Made by a program: the position numbers and the translations under genes
The notes under the pieces: model-generated
Databases searched by the model: none
Told to the model about the DNA's origin: nothing
The model's input: only the letters and a program-made list of their open reading frames with translations
Source: Dichetophora obliterata
Lineage: Eukaryota; Arthropoda; Insecta; Diptera; Sciomyzidae
Length of the DNA: 64,000 bases
Assembly: GCA_963920525.1 (NCBI GenBank)
Contig: OY986439.1
Location: 42,654,485-42,718,484 of the forward strand
Reading direction: 5' to 3'
In this document: in pieces, positions 33,941 through 45,712 of the stretch
Numbering within the stretch: position 1 is the stretch's first letter
Layout: each line of letters opens with the position of its first letter

Positions 33941-36052
33941 TTGAGTGGTTACAGGAATGACACAAATAAATTTTCTTTTAATTTCTCATTCTATTGCCGA
34001 ACTTTTTTCGCAGTTTTTCTAATTTATCTTTTTTATGCTTAGCTGTTTTAGATTTCGGAATTTTTTTGTCTCTTTTTTTTAATGTTGCGTTTCTGCTGAT
34101 TGATGGAGTACTTAACGAACCTTTTTCGCTGATAATATGTTTTTTTTTATGAGAGCCATACAAATTTTTATACTTATTTAAAGAAAAAAAATTAGAAGAA
34201 TTAAAAAAATTAATTAATTGCTTTAGAAATATTTCACTTCTGTATGCACACCAATATTGTCACTCACCTGGTCGTCAAAGGAATAAAATAAAAAGAAATG
34301 CAAAAATTAGCTAAAGCAAAAATCTTCACTGACGGCCACAAAACTCGTAAAAAATCTGACGCGAGTTGCGTAAAAGTAACTTGCTGTGAATACAGTACCA
34401 GCTATAAAAATAATTACATATTATGTTATGCAATTTAATGTCAACTTACAATATTATTAAATTGAAACACAATAATCTGCTTTAATAAAAAAAAAGAATT
34501 GTTGTGGTAACCACATATGCATAAAAATTCAGTAGAATTAATAGTTCTTTCAACTACATCGCTTTTATTAGTTCTTTGGAACTCATTCATGCACAACTAT
34601 AATCAGAAATTTATCAGTTACAAGAATGACCGAGGATCGTTTTCATTTGGAGATAATGGAGTTTAGGCATCAGAAAAAATTTAAACGCTATTCCGCACGT
34701 TTTTATTATTTATTTGCTAACTAGGTACTTTAATACAGCGATGCACACGAAAATTATTTTAAGAGTGCAAAAGCAACAACAATAAAAAGCAACATCAAAC
34801 AATTTTAAATCTGGATGCAATGAGGAATTACAAATAACAAGAGTGCTGGCAGAGTCCGCGACAGCGAACTTATATGTACACTGTAAAAATAATCAAGTAA
34901 TTCCATATGTTTAATTTATTTTGCTAGTCAGAATACATTCTGATTTACCCAGCTTTAACCGCGTGGAGGTTTCCACATATCCTTTTTTAATTTTTGTTTT
35001 ATAGTTTTAATTTTTTTTTATTTTTTTATGTTTTTTTTGTGAGTTTTTTATTATTATACATTTTTTTTTTTTTAATTTTATAATAATTTGTATTTGCTTT
35101 AATCTTAATTTTTTATATTTTTTATTATCTTAATGTTTTATTATTAACTAAATTGTTATATTATTAAGATTAAAATATTTTTAATCTTTTATTATCTATG
35201 AAAAGGTGGGCAAACTCCTAATTTTTCTGCAAATTATTTTCTTGCTATTTTTCAAGAGTATAAAAATAATTTATTCTAAAGTACCCACCTGCAAATATTC
35301 AAAAGTTGTGCATTCGCACAACGAAAAATATAAAGAATACGACGCATGATGTTAACGTCTACAGTGTGAATGTCAAAAACAGAGCAAAATATCTGCGATC
35401 GATGGTGCCAAAGAACAAAAGCAACAACATGCAAACGCAGAACAGCTATCGAAGGTTCGAAAGAACAAAAACAATAACATTAAGAAGCGAGGCTGAAAAT
35501 GCAAACTGAGTTCTTCGAATTACAACAATCATGAAAATATTGAAGTTGTTGTAAAAGAGTGGAAAGAGCTAGGCGCTGGGCATCGCTGCTTTAATATGTT
35601 GTACTCAATTTCGTTTTAGTCTATCACTAATTGAATACACATTTGGTTACAGAAATGACAATTTTTTTTTGTTTAAATATAAATAATATAACAAATAAGT
35701 TAAATATTGCACATGAGCTTCGGCACTCAAAACAACTGATGGATGGATTTAAACTTGAATATAAATAGTGTAAAAAGTCACTTTGAGAGGGCCCGCTTAA
35801 ACGATACTTATCTCTTATTTTTGCTTTCTAAAAGGTGCGAAATTAAAAAAGTAGTAAAATTGAGGAACAAAAAGTTTGAAGCTGAAATATATGTTAAATA
35901 ATTTGTTATAATTATTTAGAATACCAGAAAGTACTCTCGGTATACGTAATATTTTGACCTTGATATCTAAAACATGCAGAAATAAAAATTGCGGAAGCAA
36001 CACTCTTTGAATTGTTATAATTTTGATCGAAGACAGGTTACAGGAATGACAT
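33941..36052. other. AT-rich DNA with a recurring 16-bp motif
   Basis: GGTTACAGGAATGACA occurs at 33947 and 36036, with close variants AGTTACAAGAATGACC at 34616 and GGTTACAGAAATGACA at 35645. All are on the plus strand. A Lys-rich frame at 33978-34163 on the minus strand and a frame at 35306-35509 were seen, but I cannot support either as a gene. Confidence 0.4.
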
Positions 36053-38211
36053 TTTAGGCATATTTTTGGTATTTCCATCTGCAACATTTGTTTTTTAATA
36101 TCCTATTACTACATAAACTTCAAGGAACACTTGGTCTTCATCATATCGACTTTTTTTTTTTTAAAGTCTTGCAGCTTTTCTACATAAGAGTTTTGGGACA
36201 AAGCGATAGCTATTAGAAATACATTCAATGAACAATTTTTTTCCCAACATTTACAGAATTTCAATCATCAATTCATTAGAATCATCAATTTCAACTTCTT
36301 CAGCAAATGTTGAAAGAATATTTTCGATTCAAAATTTCAAATAAAAACAAGGTGCAGAAATCGTCTGCTTGTTGATTCAGTTTCTTCTTAAATTAAAACA
36401 AAAGATTTTTTTAAAAGCCACTGGGCAATGTTGCTCTAATAAAAATTAAAAAAGGTATGCATTTTGAAAATATTTCTGTTGAAGAAGAGGAAGACTCACG
36501 TTTTCTTGATAACATTCTAAAAACTGAATGTACAGTACTTTATGTATTGAACTATGTTGAATTGTTTGTCCATTTTTGTTAATATTATTTTATTTGAAAT
36601 AAATTATTAAATATATCCAAAAAGTTTCATAATTCATGGAGTAAATAAAAAAAAAGAGTGCAATTTGATGCTAAAAAGTACAATTTTTATTTCGGTTAAG
36701 TAAAATTTTAAAAAAGTCATTTCCCATCCTTGATCTGGCCTAGGGGTGGTCAAATTTTCGCACTTTCAACAGCAATGGGCAAGCAGAGTGCCAAGTCGGC
36801 TGCTGGATGAATTCGAGGGTGCACCGGAAAGCGAACGGAAAATTGTGAGAGGATTAAGATAGTAGTTTTGTAGAAAGCGTAAAACGAGAACATGTTGTGA
36901 AAAGGAAATGCTGTATATTCTGCATATTAGGAGGATTGCTCCTTAAAAAGGATTTTTTTAATTTGACATAGCTACAAAAAGTGATGTTGTTTTGACGTAG
37001 AATTACGTCCTACTGTCCAGTTTGTGTGGAATTTTTTCCATGCACATCTAGCGTTTTTGCTTACACTTGGAGTTATGCCTACAGCCTTAAATATGCATCG
37101 CACAAAAATAAAATATATACCAAAATATCAGTTATGGGGCGAATATTCACCAAATTGTCTTAACTTTTTATCGAAGTTCCCATTAGAACCAGTCAAATTG
37201 TAAAATATCAGGCAAGTTTTGCCTTTTATTTTTGCTTAAAATAAATAAGAAAAACAAAATTGATTTTTTTGCTTAAAATTTTAAATCCAAAAGATAAAAG
37301 ATGATGAAAATTGTTTGCTTTTTATTACAAAATGCTTTCTCGATACGGTCTCTGGATTAAATGCAAAGTTTTAACGATTTAAGTTATAAAACGCCCAGTG
37401 TTTTATATCACTGAAGATGCAACATTGATTTTGGGCGACTCTGAGCGCAGTTACTAATACTAATACTAGGGTTGCCATCACACTATTTTTCTGAGACTAC
37501 AAATGATATATTTTTAATTCAACATATTAATATGACATATATCAAACCTGCATAATTTGCTATATGATCATGGATTTTGTGCTACCCTGGGAAATTTTGC
37601 CCAGTCAGTTCGTTAACGATTTCGAAATCTAGGAGCCTCTAATTCCAGGTTTAAGTTGAAGAAGAGTGACTCAAAAACCACATTTTGGCAAAATAAAAGC
37701 ATTCTGCGATATAGGATCGATACTATGACCAGAGGTGAGCTAAGCCCTAGCTGCGTTTCGCGAGTTTGGCGAACGTTTTCTTTTTATGGCCCCCAATATA
37801 TTACGGGCCTAAGTGATTTTGACAAAAAATAGTATCATTAGTTGATGTTCAACAGCTCCGTCAAATTTGGAGCTATTGGTGTACTGTGTTTGGGAAAGAT
37901 TTAGTTAACAGTCTAATTAACTAATTTAAAAACAAAACGAATTTATAAAATTATTTTTTTTTCAATTTTATTTTTTAAAAAATGTCGAACATTTTTTAAT
38001 TTTTTCGTTTTTTGGTCATAAACTTAAAGAGAATCCAACTTTTCCTACACACCTATCTCTCAACAAAATTATATTCGAAAAGAAATTGAACAACACTTGC
38101 TTATTTTTGTGTCATCTGAACGTGTCTTTATATCTTAAAAGGCTCAAAAAGATATTTGTTTTAAGTAAAAAATACCGGTTCTAAAAATACCAGCTCTAAA
38201 ACTGTTTTCTT
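36053..38211. other. AT-rich DNA, nothing firm
   Basis: No transposon ends or protein family were recognised. TAGGGTTGCCATCACAC at 37467 resembles one end of a TIR element but has no partner nearby. Confidence 0.4.
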
Positions 38212-38550
38212 AGTAAAAATAAATAAATATAAACTGGCCATTTCAGCCCTTGGAAGGACTTTGACCTAGATTCTATTGATCAATTGTGTTGTGCGTGTTA
38301 TTAATTGTTTGATCACAAATGTCCGAGAACAGGACCTACATGTTTTATGCCGTCTCCGAACGGCTTATGTTCTCAAGGAGCTTTACATGGCAATTTTTAC
38401 TCTGAGGTTTGCCATTGTCCGCAGAGACGACAGAACAGAAAAATTAATTCAACTGAACAAATTTTCTGTCTGAGCTGGAATTGAACCCGGACTACCGCAG
38501 TTTTTTATCTTAGGGGCCATGCACTCTACCCACTAGACTACGGCCGCCAC
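38212..38550 (-). mobile_element. tRNA-derived SINE, 339 bp, perfect 11-bp TSD
   Basis: On the minus strand the head reads GGCGGCCGTAGTCTAGTGGG, then TAGAGTGCATGGCCCC, with a box A-like TAGTCTAGTGGG and box B-like GGTTCAATTCC, the internal pol III promoter of a tRNA-derived SINE. The body ends with GGGCTGAAATGGCCAG and a T/A-rich tail TTTATATTTATTTATTTTTA. ACTGTTTTCTT is duplicated at 38201-38211 and 38551-38561, direct evidence of LINE-mediated insertion. A second member lies at 55031-55332. The frame at 38276-38473 is inside the SINE. Confidence 0.88.
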
Positions 38551-38875
38551 ACTGTTTTCTTTGTTCTTCGATTATAACTTCTCAACGTAGCAAATTTTCA
38601 ACTCATATTCGAATAAGCCAGAAGAATTGTGAATATACTTTTTTGATTTAAATGCGAGAGCCGAGGCTTCCTTCATCGTATCGCGTTGTTTCATTACAAC
38701 CTACGCCTCTACACCCTACGCCTCTACACCACGCCAAGGTAGTTATCCCAATTTAGTAGAGGCTCCAAAAACAATATATATCCTAGTAAAATTGTGAATT
38801 CTGTCAAAAAAGTACTATGAAGTGGGCAATAAAACAACAAATTTTTGTTGTTCATCCAAATTTATTGTTCCGTCT
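38551..38875. other. Short non-coding stretch
   Basis: A 15-bp tandem duplication CCTACGCCTCTACAC lies at 38701-38730. Nothing else was recognised. Confidence 0.5.
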
Positions 38876-38879
38876 TTAA

Positions 38880-39117
38880 CCCTAATCCTACTGCGTCATT
38901 TTACAACATATCCCACTGCGATGTGAATTTGAGTCACACATCTAAAAAAAATAAAAAATAGCGGTTGATGCCACGAAATTTTTGTTACCCTGAATTTGAA
39001 GAAAATTAATTCATTAGAGAATGCAAATAGACTTCAATGCAAAAAAGGACTTGTTTAATAATTAAAATCTTGTTAAAATCAAATGTGATCCAAAGTCACA
39101 CCGTAGTAGGATTAGGG
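38880..39117. mobile_element. piggyBac-type MITE, 238 bp, TTAA flanks
   Basis: CCCTAATCCTACTGCG at the left pairs with the complement of CCCTAATCCTACTACG at the right, flanked by TTAA at 38876-38879 and 39118-39121. TTAA duplication plus CCC-starting ends is the piggyBac pattern. No transposase is encoded. Confidence 0.82.
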
Positions 39118-39363
39118 TTAAATGCGCATTCACTGATGAATATGACAATGAAAATCAAAAAAACTTGCTTCAATCGAATATGACAATGAAAAACAGAAAA
39201 CTTGCTGATAGTCTTATATGTTGAATCAACCTACGGCACAGTCTCACAGAGAGAGCAAGTGAGCGGTCGCAAAAAACTAGTTGTAGGTGGTCATTGAATA
39301 CGCCTTAAAGAAGATTCCTTCCAAAATAATACACAATTTGCCAATGAATCATCAAAAATAATT

Positions 39364-39540
39364 TTTTAACGCTCTTTCTGGAATCAACTACAGTTCTTGC
39401 AGCTTATTCTGTTTTATGTCTTCAATCGATTGAAAACTGGTGCCTTGGAGTGGTAATTTTAGTTTAGGAAAGAGGAAAAAGTCTATCGGAGCCATATCAG
39501 GTGAATATGGTGTTGGTTTGATGTTATTTGTTGATTTTTT
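39364..39540 (-). pseudogene. mariner transposase fragment, second family
   Basis: Minus-strand translation gives NNIKPTPYSPDMAPIDFFLF, then PKLKLPLQGTSFQSIEDIKQ, NKLQEL, a stop, and LIPERALKN. PYSPDMAPIDFFLFPKLK is the third catalytic block of mariner, with D of DFF the last catalytic aspartate. It is more like PPYSPDLAPCDFFLFPKLK-type mariners than the relic at 13951. Only about 60 codons remain and one stop interrupts them. Confidence 0.85.
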
Positions 39541-39597
39541 GTGAGGTGTTGGACCCAATTATTCAATTCAATATATCAATTATTGCCGATCAGCTGT

Positions 39598-39855
39598 CAT
39601 TTTGCCAGACATATATGAGACATACAAAAACAAAGTTTTGTGTGTGGTTATTTCATATATCTTGATATTTGTAAGCATTTGTGAGATGGCGTGAAACAAG
39701 AATATTCGCTTGCATTGAAGCGCTTAAAAATTTTAAAAATTGCAAGAAGTTGTTGAAGAACAGCAAAAAAAGGAAAAAATGGAAAGTTATTTATCGTTAC
39801 ATATATTGCTTTTCATGAACAATGAGCGGTCTCATATGTCGTCTGATTTAAGTAT
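39598..39855. repeat. Inverted-repeat pair, possible MITE
   Basis: CAGACATATATGAGAC near 39608 pairs with GTCTCATATGTCGTCTG near 39828, and TATCTTGATATT with AGTATCAAGATATA. The ends are eroded and no duplication was seen. Confidence 0.4.
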
Positions 39856-41016
39856 CAAGATATAAACTATTGCCTGTGGAGACGCCGGGTAATCAGCAGT
39901 CACAATGCGTTTTTAATTTCAAGCCCAAAGAGTGCACTGTGCGGCGTCAATGGCGGCGTTGTTTTTATTGATGTTGATATTGTTGTTGTAACTGCATTCT
40001 TGTGGGCTATACAGTTTGTTTATTCCTGTTTATTTGTTTATAGTTAATGCAATTTTTTCACCTTATTTTTTTTTGTTTTTACACACTGCATTTTTTCACT
40101 GCTTACCAGCACCCTCTGCTGCAGCACCTCCTTTTTCATTCGTTCTCATTAATTATTTACCTTTAGGTATGTGTGTGCGCATGTCTTGCTACATTCAGTG
40201 TTGCCAATTTTCCTTTTGTATTTGGTCGTAAAAACAAAAAATCCCGTATTTGGCTTTCAAATGAATTTTAGGCTATTCTATTGTAACTTTTAGGCATTTT
40301 TAGTTTTAAGAGTATTGTTTGGTTTTTTTTAAGTTTGTTTTTAAAATGCAAATGTTTCAACTTATTCCCTTAACAATAGAGTCCCTTCAATCAAAAACAT
40401 TACCTCTCGAGAAAGGAGTAGTCTTGATTATGGATGAAAAAAAGGTCTGCGCGTGGTTAAACTGACGAAAGGGTATATAGAAAGATGAAAGTAGTGTTTG
40501 ATAAAAACTCAGGATATGCTAGTTTTTATTATCTCTATTGCTGAAATATTAGGGGAGAAATTTTAACACTATAAAACTAGAAGAGAAACTATCCGATGAC
40601 ATATCGTCTTTAAAGTATGCTTCTCTCGTCAGTGCAGATGTAAAAAGTAACTAGTTTCTCTGTTTACAAAAACATTTTGCCAGACAATCGACACCCTTTA
40701 AATTTAAATAACTTAATAATGTACCTTTTAAAAATTTACTGTAAAAATTAAAAAAAAATTAATTTTAAGTTAAGTAATTTTTTATTTTTAATGTGCTTTT
40801 TTTATTTTTTATGTAATTTTTTGCGCTTTTTAGCTAAATTTTGTCAGTTTTTAGGTAATTTTTGTCATTTTCTTAGGTAACTTTTCCAATGTTTAAGGTC
40901 ATCAAAATCCGAGCCCTGGCTATCAGTAAATAAAAAACCATGATAAGAAACATGGGCTTAAGTTTTTGCTTAAGCCAGCGTCGGACTTACGAATTTATCT
41001 TCATGCAGTTTATCTA

Positions 41017-41100
41017 ACATACATGTGTGCCTTAGAGGATAGGAATATTTTCCAATCGAGAGGTTGCTAGTTCGATTCTTGGAACGAAATTTCTAGAATA
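41017..41100 (+). mobile_element. tRNA-like SINE head, probable
   Basis: TGCCTTAGAGGATAGGAATA, then GAGAGGTTGCTAGTTCGATT and CTTGG resemble tRNA box A and box B (GTTCGATTC) at the usual spacing. No anticodon stem typical of a functional tRNA was seen, and a non-tRNA body follows. It could instead be a tRNA pseudogene. Confidence 0.45.
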
Positions 41101-41639
41101 TTTTTTCAAAAATGTAAGGAAATCTGTCGCTTTTAATCTGAAAGCTTTTGCGTTTTTAATTCAAACAAATGGCGTGGGCATAGGGCTGCAATATTGCCAA
41201 ACACGCCAGACTACCTTCGGGATGTCTGCCTGTGGATATTAGGTGGAATATTCATGGGGCGCGGCCCATGAATTGATCTCAAAACGAGTTTATTCTTGAT
41301 TCACTGCTCTTGAATGATTCATCTGATTTCTGTAAAACAAAATGTCAACCTTGAACCTTGGTTGTTGGTACCAAATCTTGGACTGTAATTTAGGATTGTA
41401 ATGCTTTCTCGATCCAGTCATCCATCAAGACGAGGAGACCTGATCTATCGTTGGCTGCAGACCTTTGTTTTAGAATAAGGGTTCTATGTACGAGACATAG
41501 TAATACTTGACCTAATGTAGGCCAATGATATACTATGGCACGCTTCCTAGTTTTCCGAAAGAGGATCTTAAGAATCCTTAATTAAGCTAACGAAGCTGTG
41601 CAATTATTACTTTGGTTCTCTTGCGGTATTAAATTATCG

Positions 41640-41730
41640 GGAAACCAATGGTTATTTTTACCTAGACATGAACAATTCTAGTGACTAGAGGTGTCACAGT
41701 CAAATATAAATGTTCTAAGAACTTTTGGTA
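41640..41730 (+). repeat. Diverged direct repeat, copy 1
   Basis: CCAATGGTTATTTTTACCTA, then GACATGAACAATTCTAGTG and GTGTCACAGTCA match 43418-43510 (CATGGTTATTCATTTAATAA, CATGTACAATTTTAGTGG, CTGTCACGGTCA). The two are in the same orientation, 1.8 kb apart. Confidence 0.5.
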
Positions 41731-42044
41731 CGTAGACGGGATTTTAAAGAGCCTTGCCTGATGAAATTTTTTACCAACGTCTTGACTGTCATGGGCTGTG
41801 TTCCTTCGGGTTTTCATCCGTACTGATTGCTGTTGCAGAGCAGAAAGGTCGATCCGAGTTACACCATGTTTGGCTCGGATTGGTAACTCCCGTAAATTAG
41901 TAAGAGAGTGATGGTAGATAGAATTCTCGATAATTTCAAACAGTAAATGTTAGGAAGATAAGCAACTACCTGATCAATATACTGTTACCTTTGGAATTTG
42001 AGGACAGGTGATGGGGAAACATAAACAATCTGAGAACACCCTCT

Positions 42045-42215
42045 GTCAAGCGCATCCCAATTGGTAAAGGTTTAGAGGTCGCGAATTAATTTTCTAATTT
42101 TCCCATACTATTTGTATGGGGAAAAATCAGTTTTGGTGGTAAATTGAATTTAGAGACATTATCTTTTAAACAAAAAGGTTAAAAAAGTGCTCCCTCAAGT
42201 TTTGTCTGTTATGAC
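42045..42215 (+). repeat. Long inverted repeat, left arm
   Basis: GGTTTAGAGGTCGCGAATTA, CTAATTTTCCCATAC, TTGTATGGGGAAAA, AAATTGAATTTAGAG and TTTTGTCTGTTATGAC occur here and, inverted, at 43136-43305. Identity is roughly 80 percent by eye. The loop of about 0.9 kb contains the hAT MITE at 42291. Confidence 0.75.
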
Positions 42216-42290
42216 ATATTCAAATTTAATTTTCATCTAATTATTATTTGGTGATCTGTGGCTCACTTCTTAGAGCTACCTAAATAAATC

Positions 42291-42926
42291 AGGGACCGTA
42301 CCGGTTATGGTTTTTATCAAAAAAGTCGGATATTAACAGTTATCATTTAACTTTTATTTTTTCCGACAAAAATACTAGTTATTTAATGCCTTTTATTTTT
42401 TCGGGCAAAAATAACTGTTACTTTTGACTTTTATTTTTTAGGTCAAAAATAACAGTTATTTTGTGCCTTTTATTATTTCGGTCAAAAATATCAGGCAATT
42501 TGAATTTTTTTAAAGGCCACTTGAACGGCAAAAAAAGTTTTATGCAATTTTTATCGTCTCATCAGCGCGCACATTTTTAGCTATAAAACTTTTTAGTTTC
42601 TAAAGTTTTTTATTCGGCCTTTGAAAAAATACAAATTGCCTGATATTTTTGACCGAAAAAATAAAAGTCACAAAATAACTGTTATTTTTGACTTAAAAAA
42701 TAAAAGTCAAAAGTAACAGTTATTTTTGCCCGAAAAAATAAAAGGCAAAAAATAACAGTTAATATTAATTTTTATAGTAACAGCCAAACATATAAAAGGC
42801 ATTTAAAATTCGCGAACCTGCTGCCATTACGATAATAATGGTATATTTAAAAAAGTCCTCCGGCCACTTTTTCGTTATGCCTTTTTCATGTGAAAATTGT
42901 AAAATAACAGTTATTTTCGGTCCCTG
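42291..42926. mobile_element. Foldback-like hAT MITE, 636 bp
   Basis: CAGGGACCG at the left and CGGTCCCTG at the right are flanked by AAATAAAT and ATATAAAT (7/8 match), fitting a hAT duplication. Inside, units such as TTTTTCGGTCAAAAATAACAG and their complements are arranged as inward-facing arms of about 230 bp around a single-copy centre. Layout and unit type match 5907-6841. Confidence 0.8.
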
Positions 42927-43135
42927 ATATAAATGAATACTTTTACTTAGAATTATTTCATTAAAAATTAATATCTCTTAGAGTACTCCATTCTCATTAT
43001 TCTTATTGGTCTTAAATTTTAAATAATGATAGTTGGAATGCATCATAAAGAAAAAAATCATAGGGTTGTGATATGTTTTTGGATGCAAAGTTACAACAAG
43101 TAGTTTTTTGTATCCGATAAAAATGAAATTTGGGT

Positions 43136-43305
43136 TTGTCATAACAGACAAAATTTGAGGAAACACTTTTTTTAACCATTTTGCTTAAAAGATATTGGCT
43201 CTAAATTCAATTTACCAGCAAAATTGATTTTCCCCATACAAATCGTATGGGAAAATTAGAAAATGATTTCGCGACCTCTTAACCTTTACTAATTGAAATG
43301 CGCTT
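43136..43305 (-). repeat. Long inverted repeat, right arm
   Basis: Inverted partner of 42045-42215, with AGGTCGCGAAATCATTTTCT (minus-strand reading) and CAATTTACCAGCAAAATTG on the plus strand. Short frames here are not genes. Confidence 0.75.
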
Positions 43306-43417
43306 CGCAGAGGTTGTTTCTAAGGTCAAGTGGAAGCATTAAAGCCGCGGACATCTGTCAAAATAAAAAAAAAATATTTTTTTGGGACACCCAAGTAATT
43401 ATACTCGATAAGACCCA

Positions 43418-43510
43418 TGGTTATTCATTTAATAACCTAGTCATGTACAATTTTAGTGGTTGAAGCTGTCACGGTCATGTACATAGTTCAAATGAACTTT
43501 TAATGTTGGT
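43418..43510 (+). repeat. Diverged direct repeat, copy 2
   Basis: Partner of 41640-41730, as described there. Confidence 0.5.
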
Positions 43511-44089
43511 CTGTTGCTGTGAAATTAGGGGAACCTGTCTGGTGGATCCTTTGAATTCCGAAGGGGCGTTGCCCGACGCTAAATATTGGTACCATGCGAT
43601 AGAAAACCGTAGAAACTGTCTTGTGTAGAGAGCCTACACATCTCTCCGCTGAGACAATATTAAAATTAATTAAAAACACCATTATCTTGCAAATAGTCGG
43701 GAACAAACCCTAATAAACAAAACGAGGCCTAAGAAGATAGCTGGAAAAAATCGGATTTAAAACAAAATTCCAACAATCCACAGAAATTACTTTTTGCTTT
43801 AATCAAATAAAGCATTAAATTCATAAAAATAAATACCTTTAATCTTAAATTTTTGCATATTATTCTGGTTTGGAGATTCTGTTTTGCAACTTGACTTTTT
43901 TGCATATTTTTTTTCAAAAATTGTCGATTTAAAAAATCCCTCTTTTCGGCCCGCTAATCAAAATTGTGCCCTTTTCCCTTTGAGCTCAGCAGACGTTAGA
44001 AAAATCTATCAAAGAGGGAAACTCCTCTCGAATGGCAACACTGGATGCATTGTGTGCGAGTGCGCTCGTGGAACATGTTATTCGCACAT

Positions 44090-44365
44090 GTGTTTCATAT
44101 TGAATTTCATTGATGCGTTGTTGTTTTTGTTTTGTTGTTGTTGTCGTTGTCTGCCGCTGACCTCAGTTTGTTGTTATATTATTATTGCTCTTGTTGCAGT
44201 TATTGTTGTTATTGTTGCTGACGTTGTTTTTCACATTGCAACCCATCCTAAACGAATTTGTTGTTATTTTTGTTAAATGCATTTCCCTGTTGCTGTTTTC
44301 ATTTTTGCACTTGATGTTGCTGTTGTTGTTGTTTTCGTTGTTATTGACGTTAAGTTTGCTTTTAT
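44090..44365. repeat. TTG/GTT-rich simple-sequence tract
   Basis: Imperfect TTG repeats are dense from about 44120. Overlapping open frames in this tract (43884-44424) translate to Leu/Val/Cys/Phe runs and are artefacts of the repeat. Confidence 0.7.
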
Positions 44366-45712
44366 GCTTAAGTGTGAATTATTTTGTTCACTTTGTGGCA
44401 TTTTTTCAAGTGTTGTTTGCATGAAATTGGAAACCATTCGATTGACGACATTGGCTGATAAAAAATAACAACAACAACAATAAAAACAACTGTAGCCACT
44501 GCATCGTTACATAAGCCTGCATTTGTTTTTTTCTCTTTTGCATGTAATGTAAATGCACCAACCTTCGACCAAGCTCTACGATAAGATAACATAAAAATAT
44601 GTTTAGTGACAAAATATAGGCACTTTAAGCAGCTTTAGTATAAATGTTTTATAGCCATGCTTGTTTTTCTCGGTTAATATTCGTTCTTTCGCAAATATTT
44701 GATTAAAAATGTTGCGAATCGAACTTTCTTCATATCGCAGTGTTGGCGGCGATTGTATCAAGAATGGTTTGGGCTCGTCACTAAACTTTTTTATGGCAGC
44801 TTGCAATAGCGTCAGCATTTTGTATTTTTGTAACCTACTCAATTTAAGCTTTTGGTTTTTCCATTTACATCAGTAATCCAGATGGAATTTTTAATAAAAT
44901 GTCTTAAAAAAAGATGTGGTTAAGAGGCTTACATTTAATATTAACGGTCTTGGTATATCCCATTTAAATCCAACAGTTAAATTTATCGGTTAAACGATTG
45001 CGACATAGAACGAACTGTAGTTTTCGTTAAAATACTCCCGGATTCAAATGTGGGTTTTTGTTGAAGGTGTGTGGGATTCAGAGAACTGCATTGAGTAGTG
45101 CATTTGTTGCGCAAAAAGAGTTTTTTTTTCAAAAAACCAATTCTTGAGTGTGCGTGTGTTGCTTGCCCACAACGTGCAAATTAAAGTCATACTACCTCAG
45201 AAACAGTTCTCAATAAGACTGCAGCTTGCTAGCGCAAGCATTGCAAGTAACGAAAATACCTTAAGACTTTCGAGTAATGCACAAGACTTTTGGGAATCTT
45301 GGTAGTGTTTAAAGTTGATTCAAGCAAGAAATTATTGTTTATCATAAATTGTACGAAAATAATTTAATTTCCCTCGGGGTAACCGCAAGAGGGTTGAAAT
45401 GTTTCCCCAGATCCTATCACTTCCACACTACAAATATTTCTTTGGAACACACCATCCTTCTATCATTTTGGGATTTTCTATACAAAAAGTAGGTTTATAT
45501 TTTCTTAACCTCATTATTTATTTCGAACACACCTACCTTCCTATTTGACACCCTTCTGGGGGTTCCCTTACAAAAACATAAAACAATTTAAAAATTGTAG
45601 AAAATAGTTCATGTCTTCTCCGAATCGAACTGGTTGGTTTAGATGGTGATGTTACATACAAGTAGGATCCAAATAGCTCTAGTGAGCCGTTTTGATACCA
45701 TAACCTCGTGTT
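44366..45712. other. Non-coding DNA with a small repeat
   Basis: Near 45449 and 45528, GAACACACC...CCTTC strings recur about 80 bp apart, and a third variant (AGACACACCCATCTTTC) is at 47453, suggesting a dispersed or once-tandem repeat. No coding sequence was recognised. Confidence 0.4.

Larger units (their letters stand above)
40196..44043. mobile_element. Possible 3.8-kb hAT relic filled with other repeats
   Basis: CAGTGTTGCCA at 40196 faces TGGCAACACTG ending at 44043, with flanking 8-mers GCTACATT and GATGCATT matching at 6 of 8 positions. The interior holds a tRNA-like SINE head, a diverged direct repeat, a long inverted repeat, and a hAT MITE, but no transposase was recognised. The terminal repeat is only 11 bp, so the pairing could be coincidental; the same terminal string bounds the well-supported element at 4710-7012. 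Confidence 0.35.

Noticed and set aside
36773..36810. ATG in good context coding MGKQSAKSAAG
   Set aside because: It stops after 11 codons with no clear donor; may be chance.
43884..44424. Long hydrophobic frames suggesting membrane proteins
   Set aside because: They translate imperfect TTG repeats into Leu/Val/Cys runs.
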